Below are positions 10,640-20,586 of a stretch of DNA of 64,000 nucleotides, piece after piece. Position 1 is the first letter of the stretch. Each line of letters opens with the position of its first letter. The translations under genes and the position numbers were made by a program. Source of the DNA: Gordonia sp. ABSL11-1 (GTDB taxonomy: Bacteria > Actinomycetota > Actinomycetes > Mycobacteriales > Mycobacteriaceae); contig NZ_JASXSI010000008.1 of assembly GCF_030315685.1 (NCBI RefSeq), forward strand, positions 153,774 to 217,773. The letters are read 5' to 3'. The notes under the pieces were generated by a model. It did not search any database, had not been told where the DNA came from, and saw only the letters and a program-made list of their open reading frames with translations.

Positions 10640-11100
10640 CGACGATCACCCGCGAGCACGCGGGCGGCGGTACGCAGATCGGCGCGAAGGGCCGGCGGCG
10701 TGATCTGCGCGAACACCGATGCCCCGGGGACGAGCATCGTCGGCACCGTGAGAAATGCTCTGGCCTGCACCTCGGTTCGCGCCGATGCCGGCTCGGAGAA
10801 GGTGAGGGTCAGATCGGCGTCGGCGAACCACCACGTGCCGATCTCGCGCCATCTCCGGTGGGGAGTGTTCTCGATGACCTCCATGCGCGGCGTCACGCCG
10901 GGCACCCAAGTGACGTCCGTCCACGACGTGCCGGTATCGCCGACGACGTCGCCGCGCGGCGCCGATCGCGAGATCGCGCGCAGACTCGCCTGCCATTCGG
11001 GCCGGTTCGCGGGGTCGACGAGATAGTCGAAGGTGACCTCGATCCGCGACGCGAACGGCACAGTGACGTCGGCGAGGAGAATGCGTCGGGTCGAGGTCAT
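10618..11100 (-). CDS. SRPBCC (START/polyketide-cyclase-like) family protein
   Basis: A 160-residue lipid or ligand-binding helix-grip fold: opening strand VTVPFASRIEVTFDYLVDPANRPEWQ in short form, a central WTDVTWVPG strand and a long C-terminal helix. No catalytic residues can be named. ATG 11100 has AGGAG eight bases upstream. The 3' end overlaps the convergent hydratase gene by 22 bases. The role is unknown; such proteins are often cyclases, ligand carriers or stress proteins. Confidence 0.75.
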   Translation of the reverse strand: MTSTRRILLADVTVPFASRIEVTFDYLVDPANRPEWQASLRAISRSAPRGDVVGDTGTSWTDVTWVPGVTPRMEVIENTPHRRWREIGTWWFADADLTLTFSEPASARTEVQARAFLTVPTMLVPGASVFAQITPPALRADLRTAARVLAGDRRQSRPDR

Positions 11101-11136
11101 CACGGGCGCTCCTGATCGGCGGGGTCGGGCCGGACG

Positions 11137-12252
11137 TCAGTGGGTCTGCTCGGCCTCCGGGTCGGGGGTGACGTGACGTCCGGCGAGGTCGTGGAGTTCC
11201 CGGAACACGCGCTTGGACGCCTCCGCCCAGGGCATGAGGATCGGGAACACGTGGAACATGCCGTATTCCTCCATCGCATGGATGGGCACCCCTGCGGCCC
11301 GCAACCCGTCGGCGAACTCGCGGATACCATCCCGGAACATCTCGTCGGCACCCCAGCAGACGAACGTCGGCGGGAACCACTCGGGATTCGGTGCGGCGTG
11401 GATCGCCGACACGCGCTCGTCGTTCGGCTGCACCCCGTGCAGGTAGGGGGTCACCGGGACGTTCCACGGCAGGATGTCGAGCTGGGCGTTCTCCATGATC
11501 GACGGATGATCGAGGTCGAGGTCGACCTCGGGGGAGAACAACGCCAGTGCGGCGGGGACCGGCAGCGACTTCGAGTGCAGATACGAGATCAGGGAGGTGG
11601 CCAGACCGCCCCCACCGGAGTCGCCGGCGACGACGAGATGCTGCGATGCGACACCCCGCTCCAGCAGACCCTGGTAGACATCAGCTGCATCGAGAACTCC
11701 AGCGGGAAAAGGGAATTCGGGCGCCATCCGATAGTCGGCGATGAACACCTCGTGGCCGGTGACCTTGACCAGCGACGCCGCGAACGCCGCGTACATGATC
11801 GGCGACGTACCGATGTAGCCACCACCGTGCAGGTAGAGGATGGTCGCGCCGATGGACTGTTTGTCGTCCGAATCGTCCACGTAGGCATCCGAACTGGCCT
11901 TGGCCCGACACCAGATCCCCGGCACGCCTCCGATCGTGTCGGCGGTGATCTCCACATCGTCGGTGATCCCGATGAACGGAGGCATCACCACCCGGCAGAT
12001 GTCATCGAGGATCTTCTCCATCGACCGGAACTCCTCGATCGGCAGTCCCATCGAGAAACCCATGAACGATCGGATGACCTGACGGGTGACCGACTGACCG
12101 AGGTTGTCGAGCAGTCCACCGGGACCCTGCCAGGGCCGTCGGAAGGGGACTCGGGCGAGTCCGTTGAGCATGCTCTCCGCCAGCCCCATGACGGTGAGAG
12201 CGGTCACGGGCGCGGAGGCCGTGTTCACCTCTGGACGATCTGCCATCACCAT
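11137..12252 (-). CDS. Alpha/beta hydrolase, hormone-sensitive-lipase family esterase
   Basis: This 371-residue enzyme has the HSL oxyanion motif YLHGGGYIGTS, the nucleophile elbow VAGDSGGGG, an acid in WGADEMFRDG and a His in YGMFHVFP. Together these give a complete Ser-Asp-His triad. An N-terminal segment of about 90 residues precedes the hydrolase core. ATG 12252 was chosen; ATG 12246 is an alternative and the frame extends further upstream without ribosome-binding sites. It probably hydrolyses short- or medium-chain esters in the cytoplasm. It is followed by the SRPBCC gene on the same strand. Confidence 0.9.
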   Translation of the reverse strand: MVMADRPEVNTASAPVTALTVMGLAESMLNGLARVPFRRPWQGPGGLLDNLGQSVTRQVIRSFMGFSMGLPIEEFRSMEKILDDICRVVMPPFIGITDDVEITADTIGGVPGIWCRAKASSDAYVDDSDDKQSIGATILYLHGGGYIGTSPIMYAAFAASLVKVTGHEVFIADYRMAPEFPFPAGVLDAADVYQGLLERGVASQHLVVAGDSGGGGLATSLISYLHSKSLPVPAALALFSPEVDLDLDHPSIMENAQLDILPWNVPVTPYLHGVQPNDERVSAIHAAPNPEWFPPTFVCWGADEMFRDGIREFADGLRAAGVPIHAMEEYGMFHVFPILMPWAEASKRVFRELHDLAGRHVTPDPEAEQTH

Positions 12253-12314
12253 GACGTCCACAGTAGTGGGAGGCGCCTCACTCGGCACACGGCCTCGAGA
12301 GCGGGCCGAAGCCG

Positions 12315-13706
12315 TCAGGCGCGGCCCGAGATCCGGTCGGCGAGCCCCGCGACCGCGCTCGTCCTCGAGGACTGACTTCGCAGTTCCCTCCGGTCGGCGA
12401 ATCGGTACGCCGCGTACAGCCCGGCCACGCCCAGATAACGCACCGGTTCGGGTTCCCACCGTGGGGACCGGTGATCCACCCACGGCAGGCGTGTCAGATA
12501 GGAGTCGCGACCCGCGATCAGATCGACCATCGTCCGCGCGGCCACGTTGGTCGTGGTGAGCCCAGATCCGACATAGCCTGTCGCGGAGCCGATCCCGGTC
12601 CGTCGATCAAAGATGATCGACGTGTTCCAATCGCGGTGGACGCCGAGGACCCCGCACCAGGCGTGGGCGACGGGGGCGGACGCGGCAGCGGGGAACATCT
12701 CGTGGACGGCGCGGACGAGACCCGCGATGGTTCGGCGCTGGGTTCGTCCGTCCCGGTCGATCCGCGACCCGAACCGATACGGCACACCGCGTTCTCCCAG
12801 TGCGATCCGCCCGTCATCCGTGCGCTGGGCGTAGGTGTAGGCATGTGCTGACTCACCGAGCAACTCGGCTCCGTCCCAGCCGATCTCATCCCACTGCAAG
12901 TCACTGAGCGGATCGGTGACCACCATCGCCGAGTTCATCGGCAGGAGCGAGCGTCGCCGACCGGGCAGTTCGACGGTGAACCCCTCCACGCAGAGGACGA
13001 CCTGTCCGGTCGTGACGATCCCGCGGTCCGTGGTGACCTGACCCGGTTCGACCTGTGTTGCGGTCGTCTCCTCGACGACCCGGACGCCGGATCGCTCGAC
13101 GGCGGCGGCGAGTCCGTGGACCAGGCGGGCCGGCTGGACTCGCGCACAATGCGGCGAGAATCCCGCGGCGACGGCCCGATCCACCCGGATCCGTCGCTGC
13201 ACGGCCTCCGCGTCGAGCAACTCGACGCCCGTCGCGCCGAGACGCTGTGCGTCCCTGATCTCCTCGACCAGTCGCGCCTGCTGCGCCGGGCACCGGGCGA
13301 TCGTGAGAACTCCGGAGTGCCGGGCACGGCAGTCGATGTCCTCGAGCCCGATACGCGAGAGCACCTCGGCCACCGCAGCCTCCATGGTCGCGGTCAGTGC
13401 GCGATTCGCCGACAGCCCGTCACGTCCGGAATCCTCCGCGATCGCCGCGTAGCGGGCCCGGTTGCCCGGGACCTCGGCCGACAGCCATCCGCCGTTGCGC
13501 CCCGACGCCCCGAAGCCGCAGAATCTGGACTCGATCACGAGGATGCGTGCGTCGGGGAAATCTTGCCGCAGGTAGTAGGCGGTCCACAGACCGGTGAGCC
13601 CGCCGCCCACGATCGTGATGTCGACGTCGGCATCTCCCTGCAGCGCGGCACGTGTCACGCCCGCGCCGATCGACGACGACCAGAACGAGATCTCGCCGTT
13701 GCGCAT
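12315..13706 (-). CDS. FAD-dependent oxidoreductase, DAO/glycine-oxidase-like family
   Basis: This 463-residue flavoprotein has an FAD dinucleotide fold VDITIVGGGLTGLWTAYYL near residue 30, then SGRNGGWLSAE typical of the GlpO/DadA/PuuB-like group. A C-terminal FAD loop YVGSGLTTTNVAARTM is also present. Known relatives oxidise amines or amino acids to imines with release of hydrogen peroxide. The substrate cannot be read from sequence. It lies between the esterase and the photolyase on the same strand; spacing to the photolyase is about 86 bases, so an operon is possible but not shown. Confidence 0.85.
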   Translation of the reverse strand: MRNGEISFWSSSIGAGVTRAALQGDADVDITIVGGGLTGLWTAYYLRQDFPDARILVIESRFCGFGASGRNGGWLSAEVPGNRARYAAIAEDSGRDGLSANRALTATMEAAVAEVLSRIGLEDIDCRARHSGVLTIARCPAQQARLVEEIRDAQRLGATGVELLDAEAVQRRIRVDRAVAAGFSPHCARVQPARLVHGLAAAVERSGVRVVEETTATQVEPGQVTTDRGIVTTGQVVLCVEGFTVELPGRRRSLLPMNSAMVVTDPLSDLQWDEIGWDGAELLGESAHAYTYAQRTDDGRIALGERGVPYRFGSRIDRDGRTQRRTIAGLVRAVHEMFPAAASAPVAHAWCGVLGVHRDWNTSIIFDRRTGIGSATGYVGSGLTTTNVAARTMVDLIAGRDSYLTRLPWVDHRSPRWEPEPVRYLGVAGLYAAYRFADRRELRSQSSRTSAVAGLADRISGRA

Positions 13707-13792
13707 GTCGGTCACGATATCCGACGGACCGGAGCTCTCGGACCAGTGATTCCGCAGCCGTTCGCCGTCCTGCCGACGCGATGCGAGGGGTA

Positions 13793-15283
13793 TCAGAAGA
13801 CCTCGCGGTGGGCCTCCTGTTCGAGCAGCGCGTCGAGATCGGTGAGTCCGCCCATCGTCGAGACGGCACGCGCGGTGCGGTGGTTGGCCTCGAGTCGAGA
13901 CCGATGTCGGTGGGTGAAAGCCCAATAGCCCGCGGTGAACGGGCAGGCGTCGTCGCCGATCCGCCGCTTCGGGTTGTAGTCGCAGGTTCCGCAGTAGTCG
14001 GACATCCTGGAGATGTAGGCGCCCCCGGACGTGTAGGGCTTGGTCGCCATCCGGCCGCCGTCGGCGTGCTGACTCATGCCGATCACGTTGACCGGCATCA
14101 CCCAGTCGAAGCCGTCCACGAAATGCGCGCGAAACCATTCGGTGAGTTCGGCAGGATCGTAACCCCGTTGCAACGCATGACTTCCCAGGATCATCAACCG
14201 CGGGATGTGATGCACCCACCCGCGATCGCGCACACCTCGGAGAGTGTCGGACAGGCAGGCGGCCGTCACCGCGTCGGGGTCGAGATCGTGGAACCAGTCG
14301 GGGAGCGGCGTGTGCGCATCGAGTTCGTTGCTCGCCGTGTAGTCGGGGCCGAAGTGCCAGTACAGATGCCAGATGAACTCGCGCCATCCGAGGATCTGCC
14401 GGATGAAGCCCTCGGTCGCGGCGATGTCGGCGGAACCGTCCCGGACCGCCGCCTCGGCGTCTCCGACCACGTCCAGCGGATGCAGCAGGGACAGATTCAA
14501 CGGGACCGACAGGAGCGAGTGCGACATCGGCCAGTCCTGTGCCATGATCGCGTCCTCCCAGGTGCCGAAGCTCTGCAGCCGGGTATCGAGAAACGACCGC
14601 AGTGCGGACTGCGCCTCCTCGTGTGTCACCGCGAACAACCGCGGCCCGTCGACGCCGGAGAAATCGAGATCCATGGCGTCGAGATCGGCGCGGACCTGCT
14701 CGTCGATCTCGTCCTCGGTCGGCCACCACGGCTCACCCACTCCGAGCGTGGCCTTCTTGGGCGGCGGCTCGCGGTTGTCCCGGTCGTAGTTCCACCGTCC
14801 GCCGGTCGGGTCGTCTCCGTCCATCAGCACGTCGAACCGCCGTCGTTGCGACCGATAGAACGTCTCCATGCGGAACCCGTCCGCATCACCGGCCCACTCG
14901 TCGAAGTCCGAGCGGGACAGGGCGAACGATGGATTCGGCAGGACCTCGGACACCAGCCCCTCGTCGGCGAGGTCGTGCACGAAGGACGATGCGGCCCGCG
15001 ACGACGGTTCGTGGACGACCACCGGGCGACCGAGGGCCTCGAGCGCATCCCGGTAGCCGTCGGCCTGCCAGAACTGCGCGCGGTCGCCGAGCCCGTCGGC
15101 CAGGTGACGCATACCGGACATCAGTAGGTGTGCCTTCTGACGATGTCCTCGTCGACGCGCGAACGCGGCGGTGGACTCGATGATGACGACCTCGCGATCG
15201 GCATGCGCCGGCGCCGAGTGGATGTGGGGGCCGAGCTGATCGGCGAACAGCCACAACGGGTCCGGTGTGCGCCGCCCGGTCAT
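13793..15283 (-). CDS. phrB: Iron-sulfur bacterial cryptochrome/photolyase, PhrB (6-4) photolyase type
   Basis: This 496-residue protein opens with the antenna Rossmann-like domain (LWLFADQLG). The catalytic FAD domain has the FeS-BCP signatures GWREFIWHLYW and HHIPRLMILGS. Four cysteines at residues 343, 431, 434 and 447 have spacings 88, 3 and 13. These equal those of the [4Fe-4S] ligands of Agrobacterium PhrB (350, 438, 441, 454), as recalled. The family repairs (6-4) photoproducts with light, using FAD and a lumazine antenna. The neighbouring flavin oxidase is not known to cooperate. Confidence 0.93.
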   Translation of the reverse strand: MTGRRTPDPLWLFADQLGPHIHSAPAHADREVVIIESTAAFARRRGHRQKAHLLMSGMRHLADGLGDRAQFWQADGYRDALEALGRPVVVHEPSSRAASSFVHDLADEGLVSEVLPNPSFALSRSDFDEWAGDADGFRMETFYRSQRRRFDVLMDGDDPTGGRWNYDRDNREPPPKKATLGVGEPWWPTEDEIDEQVRADLDAMDLDFSGVDGPRLFAVTHEEAQSALRSFLDTRLQSFGTWEDAIMAQDWPMSHSLLSVPLNLSLLHPLDVVGDAEAAVRDGSADIAATEGFIRQILGWREFIWHLYWHFGPDYTASNELDAHTPLPDWFHDLDPDAVTAACLSDTLRGVRDRGWVHHIPRLMILGSHALQRGYDPAELTEWFRAHFVDGFDWVMPVNVIGMSQHADGGRMATKPYTSGGAYISRMSDYCGTCDYNPKRRIGDDACPFTAGYWAFTHRHRSRLEANHRTARAVSTMGGLTDLDALLEQEAHREVF

Positions 15284-15425
15284 CGGCCTCGTCCCCGTGT
15301 GTCGCCCATGCGACTCACACTAGGGTCACCGCGGTGCGGTGGAGGCCAACCGCAGATGGTCGCGACCCGGCCGAGATGTTCGGATCACGACTCGATGACG
15401 GTCGCTCCCGCCAGAATGGTCATCC

Positions 15426-15470
15426 GCACCAGTCCTCAGCCCACCAGTCCTCAGCGCACCAGTCGTCCGG
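15426..15470. repeat. Three tandem copies of a 15-bp unit across the stop of the GlgC-like gene
   Basis: Units gcaccagtcctcagc (15426-15440), ccaccagtcctcagc (15441-15455) and a diverged third copy gcaccagtcgtccgg (15456-15470) follow without gaps. The stop codon of the minus-strand nucleotidyltransferase (15451-15453) lies in the second copy. The array may have arisen by slippage at the gene end. It has no obvious terminator structure. Confidence 0.75.
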
Positions 15471-16683
15471 GAGCGACGTCGGCGCCGAGCGGCACGGTCG
15501 CATTCTTCGTCACACGCGCGCCCATCCCGAGGATGGTGATCTTCTCGGTCGGCACCGGCCGGGTCCGCGGCCGACCACCCACCCTCGCCCCCGCGCCGAC
15601 CACCACCCGCTCGTCGACGATCGCCCAGGCCACGCTGGAACCAGCACGGATCTCGGTGTCCGCGAACACGATCGAGTCGCTGACGACCGCACCCCGTTCG
15701 ACGATCACGCCCGGTCCGATCACGCTGCGCCGTACCGTGCCCATGACGTGGGCGCCGCTGCTCACCAGGCTGTCGGCGACGACGGCTCCGTCGGTGATCC
15801 GCGCAGCACTGCGTTGCGGCTGACGGGTCAGGATCGGCCAGTGTGGATCGTCGATGCCGACGTCGCCCGAGATCAGATCACGATGCGCCTGCATGTAGGT
15901 CTCCGGTCGGCCGGCGTCGATCCAGTACCCGCTCATCGCGTGTGCGACGGTCCGACCACGTGCGACGAACCACGGCACCAGGTGTTCACCGAAGTCGCCC
16001 AGGCCGGTGTCCGAACCCGATTCCGCCTGCGGCTCGGTCTCCGATGCCAGTTCTTCCAGCGCGGTGATCAACACGTCGGGGCGGTAGACGAGGATCTCCG
16101 CCGCGACCACCGAGGTCGTCGGCCGCTCCGGTTTGTACGCGAACCCGGTGACGGTCCCGTCTCTGCGTGCGGTGACGGTCGCGTGCGCCGCCGCTTCCTC
16201 GCGGGAGCATCTGGTCGTGACGATCGTGCACTCCGCGTCGGCGTCGCGATGGGTGGCCAGGACGTCGTCGAAGTCAAGGGTGTAGACGTGGTCGGCGCTC
16301 ATCACGATGACGGCCTCGGCACCCCGCGCCCTGATCGTGTCCCGGACCCGGTAGAGCAGATCGGCGTTCCCGGTTGCGAATCCGTCTTCGGTGTCGGCAG
16401 CACTGGTCTCCTGAGGGAGGACGAACCGCAGTCCGCCGCGGGTGCGATCGAGTTCCCAGGGACGGCCACCGGCGACCTGCTCCAGCAGGGAATGCGCCTC
16501 GTACTGCACGCACAGCCACACCTCGTCGATACCGCTGTGATGCAGATTCGACAGCGGGAAGTCGATCAATTGGTAATTGCCACCGAAGGGCAGTGCGGGT
16601 TTCGCGCGGGACTCGGTGAGGACGCCCATGCGCGATCCCTTCCCGCCTGCCTGGACGATACCGACCACATTGGCTCTGCTCAT
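15451..16683 (-). CDS. GlgC-like sugar-1-phosphate nucleotidyltransferase
   Basis: This 410-residue protein has a nucleotidyltransferase domain with the pyrophosphorylase motif GGKGSRMG ... RAKPALPFGG, then LIDFPLSNLHHSG, SADHVYTLD and the sugar-binding SGYWIDAGRPETY. A C-terminal left-handed beta helix shows the repeats ITDGAVVADSLVSSGAHVMG and IVERGAVVSDSIVF. The order is that of ADP-glucose pyrophosphorylase, but motifs differ from housekeeping GlgC (GNADLLYR in place of GTADA). It may be a paralogue making another NDP-sugar. It is transcribed divergently from the CHAD gene. ATG 16683 was chosen; the frame extends upstream without a ribosome-binding site. Confidence 0.8.
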   Translation of the reverse strand: MSRANVVGIVQAGGKGSRMGVLTESRAKPALPFGGNYQLIDFPLSNLHHSGIDEVWLCVQYEAHSLLEQVAGGRPWELDRTRGGLRFVLPQETSAADTEDGFATGNADLLYRVRDTIRARGAEAVIVMSADHVYTLDFDDVLATHRDADAECTIVTTRCSREEAAAHATVTARRDGTVTGFAYKPERPTTSVVAAEILVYRPDVLITALEELASETEPQAESGSDTGLGDFGEHLVPWFVARGRTVAHAMSGYWIDAGRPETYMQAHRDLISGDVGIDDPHWPILTRQPQRSAARITDGAVVADSLVSSGAHVMGTVRRSVIGPGVIVERGAVVSDSIVFADTEIRAGSSVAWAIVDERVVVGAGARVGGRPRTRPVPTEKITILGMGARVTKNATVPLGADVAPGRLVR

Positions 16684-16819
16684 CTGCCCAGTGTGCTCGA
16701 TATGGGCGATTCGCGAGGCTTGTGACAGCCGATGTGTCGCCCCGCGCTTCTGTGGGTACCCGGCCACGTCACGCTGCCCGCCATGCGCCGGGCAGTCGAC
16801 GAGCGAGGAGGTCTTCTCG

Positions 16820-18262
16820 ATGAACACCCGGCAGCAGAACGTCACGACCTGGGATGTACCGCTGGAGATGCCGGTGCCGCGGTTCGATGATCGTGCCGAT
16901 CGCGATCGTGAGGTCGCACCCGAGGTGTCAGAGAGCACCGACACGTTCTTCGACACGCCCGAGCTGGATCTCCTGCGACACGGCGTGACCGTGCGCCACA
17001 CCGACGACGGCGGTCGATGGCTGGCGGAGTTCACCTCCTCGACGATGGGTCCGACCATCGATCTCGACGCCTCCGACGGCGACACCACCGACGTACCCAC
17101 GGAGATCGCGGATCTGCTGTGGGGGCTGCGCCTGGGGAAGGAGCTCCGGATCGTCGCCATCGTGCACATTCGGCGGACCCGACATCACCACGCCGATCGG
17201 AAGGATCGGCCGCGTCTGGAGGTCGTCGACGACCTCGTGTCCGCGACGGTGCCCGGTCCCGTCGCCACCGCGACGCGGTGGCGGGAAGTCAGCGTCGAAT
17301 CCCTCGGACAGGACGGCGATCGTGTTGCGGACCGGCTCCATCGACGTCTGTACGGCGCAGGTGCACGTCCAAGCACCACCACGTCCCGGCTCACGCGCGC
17401 GCTCGGACACGATACGGACGATCGACGCTCGTCGTCGCGCTCACGGACGGCGGTCGAGTCCTACATCTCGGTGCAACTGGGCAAGATCTGCGCCGGTGAC
17501 ATCGCCCTCCGCCGCGGGGAGGAGCCGATCCACGACACCCGTGTCGCGATCCGCCGTCTGCGCAGCACCCTGCGGACGGGCACGACCATCATCGACACCG
17601 AACGGACCGAAGGCATCGACGAGGAGCTGAAGTGGTTTGCCGGCCTCCTGGGTGAGGTGCGTGACCGGCACGTCCAGGGTCGGCGCTTCCGCGAGGCCGT
17701 GGCCGCACTGCCCGACGACCTGGTCCTCGGTCCGGTAGCAGCACGGATCGACAAGATCCTCATCGGGGAGCAGAGCGATCACCGGCGCGCCGTCGACGAG
17801 GCCATGACGTCGGATAGGTATCGGGACCTCCTGACCGTTCTGGGCACGTGGTGCGACACCGCGCCACTGGCGGCCGACACCCGAGTTTGCACCGGTGACC
17901 TGCGCACGATCGTGCGTCGCGCAGCGCGCAAGGCGGACAAACGTCTCGCCGAGGCGATCGAGTCGGGCGAGCCGACCGATCTGCACCGCGCACGCAAGGC
18001 GGCCAAACGGGCCCGCTATGCCGCCGAACTCGCCCGCCCCGTCCTCGACAAGAAGCACGGCAAGGCTCGGGTGAAGCGGTTCAAGACGATCCAGACGGTG
18101 TTGGGCGATCATCAGGACGCGACGGTCGCCGCCGAATCCCTTCGCCGACTCGGCGCAGGCGCGGGCGTGCGCGACGGCGAGAACGGCTTCACCTACGGCA
18201 TCCTGTATCAGCGCGAGATCGATGCGGCGCAGGACGCGCGCCGGCGGGTTGCGCACCTGTAG
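16820..18262 (+). CDS. CHAD domain protein with a degenerate CYTH-like N-terminus
   Basis: A 480-residue protein. Residues 1-190 resemble a CYTH triphosphate-tunnel domain (WDVPLEMPVPRFDD, TVRHTDDGGRWLAEF), but the ExExK metal/phosphate motif of that family is missing at the N-terminus. Residues 210-480 form a CHAD helical domain with conserved His and Arg/Lys patches: HDTRVAIRRLRSTLR and DLHRARKAAKRARYAAEL. Known: CHAD domains bind inorganic polyphosphate. Inference: this protein binds polyphosphate but does not hydrolyse triphosphates. ATG 16820 follows GAGGAGG by 8 bases. JetA starts 102 bases downstream on the same strand. Confidence 0.85.
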   Translation: MNTRQQNVTTWDVPLEMPVPRFDDRADRDREVAPEVSESTDTFFDTPELDLLRHGVTVRHTDDGGRWLAEFTSSTMGPTIDLDASDGDTTDVPTEIADLLWGLRLGKELRIVAIVHIRRTRHHHADRKDRPRLEVVDDLVSATVPGPVATATRWREVSVESLGQDGDRVADRLHRRLYGAGARPSTTTSRLTRALGHDTDDRRSSSRSRTAVESYISVQLGKICAGDIALRRGEEPIHDTRVAIRRLRSTLRTGTTIIDTERTEGIDEELKWFAGLLGEVRDRHVQGRRFREAVAALPDDLVLGPVAARIDKILIGEQSDHRRAVDEAMTSDRYRDLLTVLGTWCDTAPLAADTRVCTGDLRTIVRRAARKADKRLAEAIESGEPTDLHRARKAAKRARYAAELARPVLDKKHGKARVKRFKTIQTVLGDHQDATVAAESLRRLGAGAGVRDGENGFTYGILYQREIDAAQDARRRVAHL

Positions 18263-18364
18263 ATCCCCGGCCGGTACCGACACCGGGTGTGTTCACCGCG
18301 TCCCGGTGGCCGTGGGAGACTACCCCGGGTCGAATTGTGTCCGACGTGAACCCGGGAGGCGGCG

Positions 18365-19825
18365 ATGGAGAGTGCTGACCAGCCGACGCTGGCTGATGCC
18401 TGGGAAGCCAACCGGTCCATCCAGCGTTCGGCGGCGGTGCGCCTCTTCGCCGCGACCAATTCGGCCCTGTATGTGACGCTGATGGAACGTCACCTCGACT
18501 TCGGCACGCGGTTGTCGGAGACCGAACTGGCCGTGCGCCTCGAACGTGATCTCGGCGCCCTCGAGGTCGGCGACGTCCCCAACGGCATGGAGATGATCAA
18601 GCTGTGGGCCCGGCAGGGCTGGCTGCACCGCGTGACCGACACGACTCGCGACACCGCCCAGAATCAGTGCCATCTGACGTCGGAGGCACGGTCGGTGCTC
18701 GACTACACGCGCCGTCTGCGGCGCGAGGACAGCGTCGCCACCGGCGGATCGATCACCGGGATCGCCGCCGGGCTACGTCGTGTCGCCGGACACGTCACCG
18801 ACGACCCCCGACTGATCCGCGAGGAGATCGAGCACCAGATCGAGGAACTCGACGCGGAGTTGGCCGACCTCGACGCCGGGCGCAGGCCCGATCCCGACCT
18901 GCGCGGCGCCGAGGACGAGGCCCGCGCCATCGCCTACCAGATGGAGCAGGTGATCTCCGACATCGGCCAGTACGGTGCAATGCTCGATCGCATCACGACT
19001 CAACTGCTCGATGACCCGAACGACTCCGATCTGGCCTACCGTGACCGGCAGCGCCAGATGTTCGACGACTACGAATCGCTCCTCGAGTCCTCCCAGAGCA
19101 CCTCGTATCACGCCTTCACGCACATGATCCAGGACCCGCAGCAACGGGCACGCCTCGTCACCGACATCGAGACGGTGACACAGCGGCTCCCCGGCATGGA
19201 CCACGGACTCCGGGCGGTGATGGACAACTTCTTCGGGCTCGTCACCCAGCAGATGGGTGAGGTGGGCCGCACCCGACAGCGATGCGCGCGACGGATTCGA
19301 CGCTTCGTCGCCTCGGGGACTCTGGAGCAGAGTCGTGGCGTCGCACGCCAGCTCAACGACGCGCTCGCCACGGCGCACGAACTGCTGAAGGCCTCGCTGG
19401 CCGACCGCCGTCTCGGATATGAATTACCGTTGGCCACACCGTCGGTCACGTCGGCCGGTCGGCTCGCGTTCGAGATCCGCGACCCCGCTCCACCCGCGCC
19501 GGCATTGCCCGCCGACGGTGCCGCCGACCTCTCGTCCTTTGCGTCGCTGGCCGGTCAGGTGGACACTGTCGAACTGACCGAGATGGTGAACACCGCGGTC
19601 GGTACGGGCCCGGTCACCCTGTCCGACGTGATCGGCAGACTCGACGAGCCATATCTCGCCCACGTCATCGTGCTCTGGTCGTGGGCCCTCAAACAGACGG
19701 ACGGCGCCGCCGACGACTCCGTGCCCGTGCGCTTTCGATCGCTGGAAGGAGAGGACCGGATCATCGAGGTCCCCGCCCTGACGTTCACCGAACCCATTCC
19801 GACCGCGGAGGTCGACGCACCATGA
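18365..19825 (+). CDS. jetA: JetA (MksF/DUF3375), kleisin of a Wadjet-type SMC complex
   Basis: This 486-residue DUF3375-type protein opens with a winged-helix-like segment around [26 protein letters not shown]. It continues through long charged helices in the middle ([20 protein letters not shown]) and a C-terminal segment that would contact the ATPase head. In MukBEF-like condensins this is the kleisin (MukF/MksF) that closes the SMC ring. GGAGG precedes ATG 18365. The stop overlaps the jetB start by four bases and jetB overlaps jetC in turn, so the three form one translationally coupled operon. The identification comes from domain order and size together with the neighbours. Confidence 0.9.
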   Translation: MESADQPTLADAWEANRSIQRSAAVRLFAATNSALYVTLMERHLDFGTRLSETELAVRLERDLGALEVGDVPNGMEMIKLWARQGWLHRVTDTTRDTAQNQCHLTSEARSVLDYTRRLRREDSVATGGSITGIAAGLRRVAGHVTDDPRLIREEIEHQIEELDAELADLDAGRRPDPDLRGAEDEARAIAYQMEQVISDIGQYGAMLDRITTQLLDDPNDSDLAYRDRQRQMFDDYESLLESSQSTSYHAFTHMIQDPQQRARLVTDIETVTQRLPGMDHGLRAVMDNFFGLVTQQMGEVGRTRQRCARRIRRFVASGTLEQSRGVARQLNDALATAHELLKASLADRRLGYELPLATPSVTSAGRLAFEIRDPAPPAPALPADGAADLSSFASLAGQVDTVELTEMVNTAVGTGPVTLSDVIGRLDEPYLAHVIVLWSWALKQTDGAADDSVPVRFRSLEGEDRIIEVPALTFTEPIPTAEVDAP

Positions 19826-20586
19826 CCACAGATCTCGACAGCCGCGGCGACGAGGGAATCCCCGACGAGTACGCGGGTTTCGATCAGCTGCCGACGACAC
19901 AGAAGACCGCCCTCGCCGACGACGGGCCTCGCGTGCCGCGATTCGACGGCGACGTCAGCGCCCTGCCCGATCGCGCGTGCTGGGCCCTGCAGAACCTGCT
20001 GACCCGGCGGTTCGTCAGCGGTGAGCGACAGCCGCAATTGTGGGCGTGGGTCGTCGAGTACGAGGACCTCCTGCGAGTGCGACTTTCTGAGCTGGACCTT
20101 CGATTGCGTCTCGTCGACGAGCTCGAAGTGGCCTATGTCGAGCAGGCCGGATATGACTCTCGCTGGGGAAGAAGGATTCTCAAGCGCGAGACAATCCACG
20201 CCTACGATGCGATCCTGGCGCTGCACCTGGCGAAGTACCTGCGTGCGTCGAGGGACGACGTGGTGCTGATCACCCGCGAGGAGATCCACGAACTGTTCGC
20301 GGGCGTCACCAACGCCATCGACCGCGATCTGGCCCAGTTCGACAAGCGCATCGAACGCTCCGTCGACAAACTCGAGGAGATCGAGTTCCTCCGCAGGCAT
20401 CGCGACGACCCCGACACGTTCACGGTCAGCCCGGTGATCTCGGCGGTCATGTCCGCATCGGTCATCACCGATCTCCAACGTCAGTTCGAGCAGTTCATCG
20501 GCGCCGGCGACAGTCCTCCCGACGACGCGGTCGTGAGCGGTCTCGGCGACAGCGACGACGAGAACAACGAGGGAGACGACTGGTGA
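19822..20586 (+). CDS. jetB: JetB (MksE/DUF4194), KITE subunit of the Jet SMC complex
   Basis: This 254-residue protein begins in the stop codon of jetA (ATGA). A tandem winged-helix core spans about residues 50-200 ([34 protein letters not shown]). Its long helix contains the basic run [19 protein letters not shown]. The C-terminal tail is acidic ([13 protein letters not shown]). The family (MukE-like KITE proteins) bridges the kleisin and DNA. The stop overlaps the start of jetC (GTG at 20583), fixing both frames. Confidence 0.9.
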   Translation: MTTDLDSRGDEGIPDEYAGFDQLPTTQKTALADDGPRVPRFDGDVSALPDRACWALQNLLTRRFVSGERQPQLWAWVVEYEDLLRVRLSELDLRLRLVDELEVAYVEQAGYDSRWGRRILKRETIHAYDAILALHLAKYLRASRDDVVLITREEIHELFAGVTNAIDRDLAQFDKRIERSVDKLEEIEFLRRHRDDPDTFTVSPVISAVMSASVITDLQRQFEQFIGAGDSPPDDAVVSGLGDSDDENNEGDDW

